NCBI GenBank assembly: GCA_033961575.1
Contig: CM066736.1
Location: 75,912,852-75,976,851 of the forward strand
DNA from: Aselliscus stoliczkanus
Taxonomy: Eukaryota; Chordata; Mammalia; Chiroptera; Hipposideridae
Reading direction: 5' to 3'
Length of the DNA stretch: 64,000 nucleotides
Shown here: in pieces, positions 58,998 to 64,000 of the stretch
Position numbering within the stretch: the first letter of the stretch is position 1
Layout of the letters: each line of letters begins with the position of its first letter
Notes under the pieces: generated by a model
Seen by the model: the letters and a program-made list of their open reading frames with translations, nothing else
Told to the model about the DNA's origin: nothing
Database searches by the model: none
Made by a program: the position numbers and the translations under genes

Positions 58998-59243
58998 GTG
59001 CACAGGTTCACTGGCTGCCACATGGCCCAGGTGATCATGATAGAGATGATGGAGTCAGTCAAAGAAAAGCATGGCTACCACGGCATTTATGCAAACAGTA
59101 TGAAACCCGCCTTTGCATCCCTGAAGAATGGCCGCTTCTACAATTAAACCACTCTAAACTAAAGCAGCATGTCTGTGAAGAGTTACTTCATATCCGTAAC
59201 ATGTCACTACTAAGGTTACCAATTCCAAAGTTAAAAAAAAAAA
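58998..59243 (+). pseudogene. Possible processed-pseudogene 3' fragment, unidentified
   Basis: A 49-codon open stretch (58998-59144) ends in TAA at 59145-59147. Codon use is unlike the AT-rich flanks, with many GC-ending codons. It reads VHRFTGCHMAQVIMIEMMES, continues with KEKHGYHGIYANSMKPAF, and ends SLKNGRFYN. It is followed by ~85 bases of UTR-like sequence and a run of 11 A (59233-59243), the layout of a 5'-truncated retrocopy inserted antisense into the TMEM135 3' region. I do not recognise the parent protein and could not find clear target-site duplications. It could also be a chance frame. Confidence 0.4.
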
Positions 59244-59667
59244 TACAGACCAAATCCAAGTACCCGTGATCCTTTTTGTATCCTAAAGTGTAGAAATATT
59301 CTTAGTTTTAACCAAGAATTATATTGGAATGAACTAAAACATCTTTTAAAGTAATTTTAAGTATACTCTTATTTTTACATAGATTATTTAATATTGCTTG
59401 TGGACATAATTTAATCAATAATATATCATAATGTCAACCACGACAGTGATCTAGAATCAGATTCTGGCTACAGAGGGAGCTTAATTATTAAGCAACACCT
59501 TCCTAAAAAGCTTCTGTATTTCTGATTGGTAAGAAAAACAAAGAGCATCTCTCATTGAAATAACACTGAAGTTCAAGCTTGGGCCCCCTTCTTTGTGTTC
59601 AACATAATTAACTCTTCAGGATAAAAACAATGAAACATTAAGACACATTAATAAATTACAGCCATCT

Positions 59668-59850
<183 letters not shown>

Positions 59851-60559
59851 CTATTTGACTTATCTTTAATGAGATGGAAAACAGAAAAGGCTGACATGGC
59901 AAAAGACTCAATGGCAGATTCAAGTCACTCTGATACTCTTCCTCAAGACTCACTGTCTCATATTTTCTTTAAAGAAATAATAATCCCCAGACCTGAAACG
60001 CCAAACCCTTTCCAATAGTGTCAAATAGAAATATACACTCATTACAATTTTTCTGATAGAGTCACAAGAAACTAAATAAACAATGAATGAATTTACCAAT
60101 GAAGCAAAGGTATTAAATGTAATTTCTCTCATAATGGACATTTTAATGTCACATAATCAAAATACATCCAAATATGCAAAAATTTAGAGATTAAAAGGCA
60201 AATAGCATATAGATTTTCAAATTTTTAATAGATAAGAGTAAAAGCATGCCCTCATTTTATCCATCCCTTAAGAGATACGAAATTTTTAAGAGACATGTAT
60301 TTAGCTAATGTACAGGATGGATCTTCTGTGTCTGCCTAATCACTAGACTAGCATTTCCTCTCAGGAAAAGACGGCAAAGTGAAATCAGGTGTGAGTCACT
60401 GGCCAGCACCATTATTCCAAGAGCCTTTTTAGTTCTTTTCCAAGGTGAGTTCCCTTCCAAAATTATTAACTAAACTCATTAATGTGCAAAAAACGAAATG
60501 ACAAAGAAATGAATTATTAAATAATAATTATATTAAAGGATACATGGTGACATGGCTAA

Positions 60560-60812
60560 GAAGAAAACTTATGAAGCCAGACTAGACTGCCTGGCTTATA
60601 TCCCAGCTTCATCATTTGCTAGCTGTGTGAGTCTGAAGAGCTATCTAACATCTCTGTGCATCCCCGTTTCCTTATAAATAAAACAGGGGCGTTAATAGTA
60701 CCTATCTCATAGAGTTATTTTAAGGATTAAACACATATGTATATACCCGGGTGGTATGTGTGTGTGTATTTTAAAGCCATATCTGGGACATAGTAAGCAC
60801 TATACAACTGTT
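60560..60812 (+). repeat. MIR, nearly full length
   Basis: 'TATCCCAGCTTCATCATTTGC', 'TAGCTGTGTGAGTCTGAAGA', 'TACCTATCTCATAGAGTTAT' and 'GGGACATAGTAAGCACTATA' cover the MIR from head to tail. It lies antisense in the TMEM135 intron. Confidence 0.8.
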
Positions 60813-60859
60813 TGTTATTATTACTATAAGTGATGGTAATAGTAAGAGCAGCTACAATT

Positions 60860-61078
60860 TACTGCGGGTCTATGAAGTGCTATAGCAAATATCTCAACTT
60901 TCCCACAACCACACAAAGTATACATTACTGTTTCATGGTAGAGAGAAAGAAACTGAGGCTCGTGAGAGTAAACAACTTCCCCACCAGTGACCCATCTAAA
61001 GGTATCAGAACTGAAGTCAAGCCTAGGTCTGCCCAGCTCCAAAACCCTTGGTCTTCCATTAATTAGGTCAAACTGCCA
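60860..61078 (-). repeat. MIR relic
   Basis: 'CAACTTTCCCACAACCACAC', 'GAAAGAAACTGAGGCTCGTG' and 'GAAGTCAAGCCTAGGTCTGC' are MIR phrases in reverse orientation. Confidence 0.65.
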
Positions 61079-61348
61079 CCCAAAGAATTAATTTAGGATC
61101 AGGAAAGGCTAACAACAAGAAGAACAATAGAGACATGATAATAAAGGCAAAGGGAAGTGTGCTTCCACTATCAGACAAAAAAGATCTTTACAAATAGAAA
61201 TCAGTTCATTGTTTAGGCATGATTTCTAATGACTCTGTTTAATATTTTTAATCAGAAAAAAGAGGTCAAAGATTTAAAGACTGAGACTTAAGTATGTTAT
61301 ATAGCAACTGATTAGCAGTTTGTAAGGCAACATGGTATTAATCTAGAA

Positions 61349-61721
61349 CAGGGGTCAGCAAACTATGGCTCACGAGCCACATGCGATTCTTTGGGTACAT
61401 ACATGTGGCTCTGAAATAAAATTGAAAATGAAAACTATCATGGTTTCATTTATAAAATTTTTAGAGAGATGTTTCCTTTTTTTTTTTTTTTTTAGAGAGC
61501 AGTGTCACTGGCCCTCATATGTGGGATCTGAACCGGGGCCACTGGCGTCCTAAGCCAGCTCTTAACCACCATACCACTCAGCCGGCCCTCATTTATAAAA
61601 TTTTTAAACGGCATTATTCACATAATGGTGATTTGATTCATTTTTATGGCTCTCGAATAATTTTTAAATTGTTGTGAGGGACAGGATTAGCTCTTTGGTC
61701 TCAAAAGTTTGCCAACCCTCG
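61349..61721. mobile_element. hAT-type DNA transposon (non-autonomous)
   Basis: Ends CAGGGGTCAGCAAACTATGG and, reverse-read from the right, CGAGGGTTGGCAAACTTTTG. They are flanked by a perfect 8-base duplication ATCTAGAA (61341-61348 and 61722-61729), the hAT signature. There is no transposase. A short SINE is inserted at 61464-61588, so the hAT is older. It lies in the last TMEM135 intron. Confidence 0.88.
61464..61588 (-). mobile_element. tRNA-headed SINE, short form, inside hAT
   Basis: Minus-strand copy, poly(A) as a T run at 61477-61493, head ending GCCGGCCC. Target duplication TCATTTATAAAATTTTTA at 61446-61463 and 61589-61606. Confidence 0.93.
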
Positions 61722-61767
61722 ATCTAGAACACTTAAAATATCTAAAATAATATTGGGAAAAACAGTC

Positions 61768-61847
61768 AAAATAATGTTATTAAGTTGGTCATATTTGATT
61801 TCTAAACATTAAAATAATGTTATTAAGTTGGTCATATTTGATTTCTA
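61768..61847. repeat. 37-base direct repeat, two copies
   Basis: Copies at 61768-61804 and 61811-61847 are identical across 37 bases (start AAAATAATGTTATTAAGTTG), with six bases between. A recent tandem duplication in the TMEM135 intron, 120 bases from the exon at 61967. Confidence 0.92.
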
Positions 61848-61966
61848 TCTAGATATCTGCTTTACCAATAAAAGAATATTCCCTCAAGGAGACAAAATGA
61901 TTAAAAATTCTTTTTATGAAAATTGCTTATTTTCTATGATCAAGTTAAAACATCTCAGTCACTTAC

Positions 61967-62034
61967 TTGCCCTTGGTGAGCCTTAAAAGGAACTTCCAGT
62001 AAGATGGTCGTAAGGTCTGGACTTCCATGACGGC
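61967..62034 (-). CDS. TMEM135: TMEM135 penultimate coding exon
   Basis: A 68-base exon on the minus strand. The acceptor TCTTAG is followed by codons AVMEVQTLRPSYWKFLLRLT, then KG and the first two bases of a Lys codon, then donor GTAAGT. The split Lys is completed by the first base of the terminal exon, giving LTKGKFAVMN across the junction, which matches TMEM135 as I remember it. This places the encoded residues just before the C-terminal tail, near the Tim17-like part that TMEM135 is said to contain. No defects. Confidence 0.92.
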
Positions 62035-62975
<941 letters not shown>

Positions 62976-63403
62976 TCAAATATCATTAAGATAGTCCAGC
63001 AGTACGCTCCCTATCTACATCTATTTTTTCCTACCTTTTGAAATCCTAACAATAGTTTCAGGGCCCAAATCACAGGTAGCATCTTCCACAGCATCAGTGA
63101 GTACCAGTCCTTCTCTTTCCCTCAGCCCCTCACTCCAAATCCCAGATGCCAGTAATGATAGTTTTCTGTACAATTCAATGGCACTTTATTTATACTTCTG
63201 TTATGGCATTTATTCTCCAATGCTTTCTGTACAATGCTCATTGCCTGTCCTCCATTCCCTGTTAGATTCATTCATTCATTCAACATTTAATGGTGTTAGT
63301 TTAACTATATGCTCTGTACTATGCTAGGAGCTAAGGATGTGAAAATGAATAAAAATGGTTAGTGCATGACAGAAATAACTAACACTCTCAAATGAGGTTC
63401 TGG

Positions 63404-63427
63404 AATATATATATATCTATATATATA
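63404..63427. repeat. (AT)n microsatellite
   Basis: About 12 AT units with one CT interruption. Confidence 0.85.
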
Positions 63428-63451
63428 CACCAATCATATGGTCTAATTCGA

Positions 63452-63454
<3 letters not shown>

Positions 63455-63487
<33 letters not shown>
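63455..63487. repeat. (TG)n microsatellite
   Basis: About 16 TG units. Confidence 0.93.
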
Positions 63488-63491
<4 letters not shown>

Positions 63492-64000
63492 ATCCATTTA
63501 TAATAAATAAATATATTTTGGCTCTTCAGAGGAGGGAGCAACTACTCTGGAGGATTTCAGAAATGACTACCCTTGGGTAGTGCTTCTCAAACTACCTACA
63601 GTAACAAAACACTTAAAAAAAAATACCAATTGTCATGACTTGATACTTTCATAATATAATAAAGATAATTAAAAAGTAAATTTAAAAAACACAAAATTGA
63701 ACTGAATATTCACTCTTATATTCAAAATACAAATTACTCTGTCAAGATATTATAAAAGTTTCCAAATGCTTACTCTCAATTTCTCTACTTATCTTGTCAT
63801 CAACTGGTAACAGTTCATAGACTAGCACTAGTCTGCTGACCACACTTTTAATAGTGTTGCCTTATAAGAGGCATAGGATTAACTACTAGATAAGAGAGAA
63901 AAAGCAGGCGTAGCAAGCAGAGTGCAAGTACACAATAATAGGGGGAGCGGCCAGTTAATTTATGTGGCTAGAACATGGGATAATCCATGGAAACTGGTCT

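Larger units (their letters stand above)
57475..59667 (-). other. TMEM135: TMEM135 3' UTR (probable extent)
   Basis: AT-rich, almost repeat-free DNA directly downstream of the TMEM135 stop codon. Absence of SINEs over more than 2 kb, in a window otherwise dense with them, fits a conserved untranslated region. The extent is set by the AATAAA at 57469-57474, while a nearer one at 58062-58067 would give a 1.6-kb UTR. An antisense coding-like fragment (58998-59147) lies within. Confidence 0.5.

Overview
This window looks like mammalian genomic DNA. It has mammalian MIR, L2, L1, Tigger and hAT relics, long microsatellites and AT-rich isochore-like sequence. About sixteen copies of a tRNA-headed SINE start with GGCCGGCCGAGTGG or a close variant. 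They carry a 'CACATGGGCCAGTG'-type block and end in a 'CCCCAATTCCCCAATAAAATCTT' plus poly(A) type tail. From memory this SINE style is typical of Old World (rhinolophoid, horseshoe/leaf-nosed type) bats. The species assignment is inference.

Only one real gene is visible, at the right end on the minus strand. Three exons with GT-AG junctions (62835-62933, 61967-62034, 59668-59800) join in one frame. They encode the last ~99 residues of TMEM135, a multi-pass peroxisomal/mitochondrial membrane protein, and end in a stop at 59668-59670. The 3' UTR runs leftward into a repeat-poor tract, with candidate poly(A) signals near 58.06, 57.47 and 57.23 kb. The rest of the gene lies beyond base 64000.

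Everything left of about 57 kb is intergenic. As I recall, TMEM135 is followed by a large gene-poor interval before RAB38 in other mammals, which fits. Layout: 0-9 kb, old repeats and unique sequence with a CTCF-type motif at 1.5 kb; 9.5-13.9 kb, a dense nest (Tigger, L2 split by SINE and L1, mariner MITE inside MIR, and a ~125 bp duplicated block); 15-23 kb, A-rich DNA, an old L1, a Tigger-like element and many SINEs; 24-28.4 kb, L2 relics, a GGGA/GGAA array and a 5'-truncated L1 with its own SINE insertion; 29-40 kb, three composite SINEs in mostly unique DNA; 42.7-44 kb, a CG/TG alternating tract and a CpG-rich patch with a second CTCF-type motif facing the first; 46-52.9 kb, nested antisense L1s; 53-57 kb, mostly unique DNA.

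No bacterial-type system, CRISPR array, operon or intact autonomous transposon was found. Apart from the TMEM135 exons, the open reading frames I examined are chance frames or lie in repeats. The least explained items are a 49-codon coding-like stretch with a poly(A) run lying antisense in the TMEM135 3' region, a double-hairpin palindrome at 7.3 kb, and the unexplained 12.2/13.8 kb duplication.
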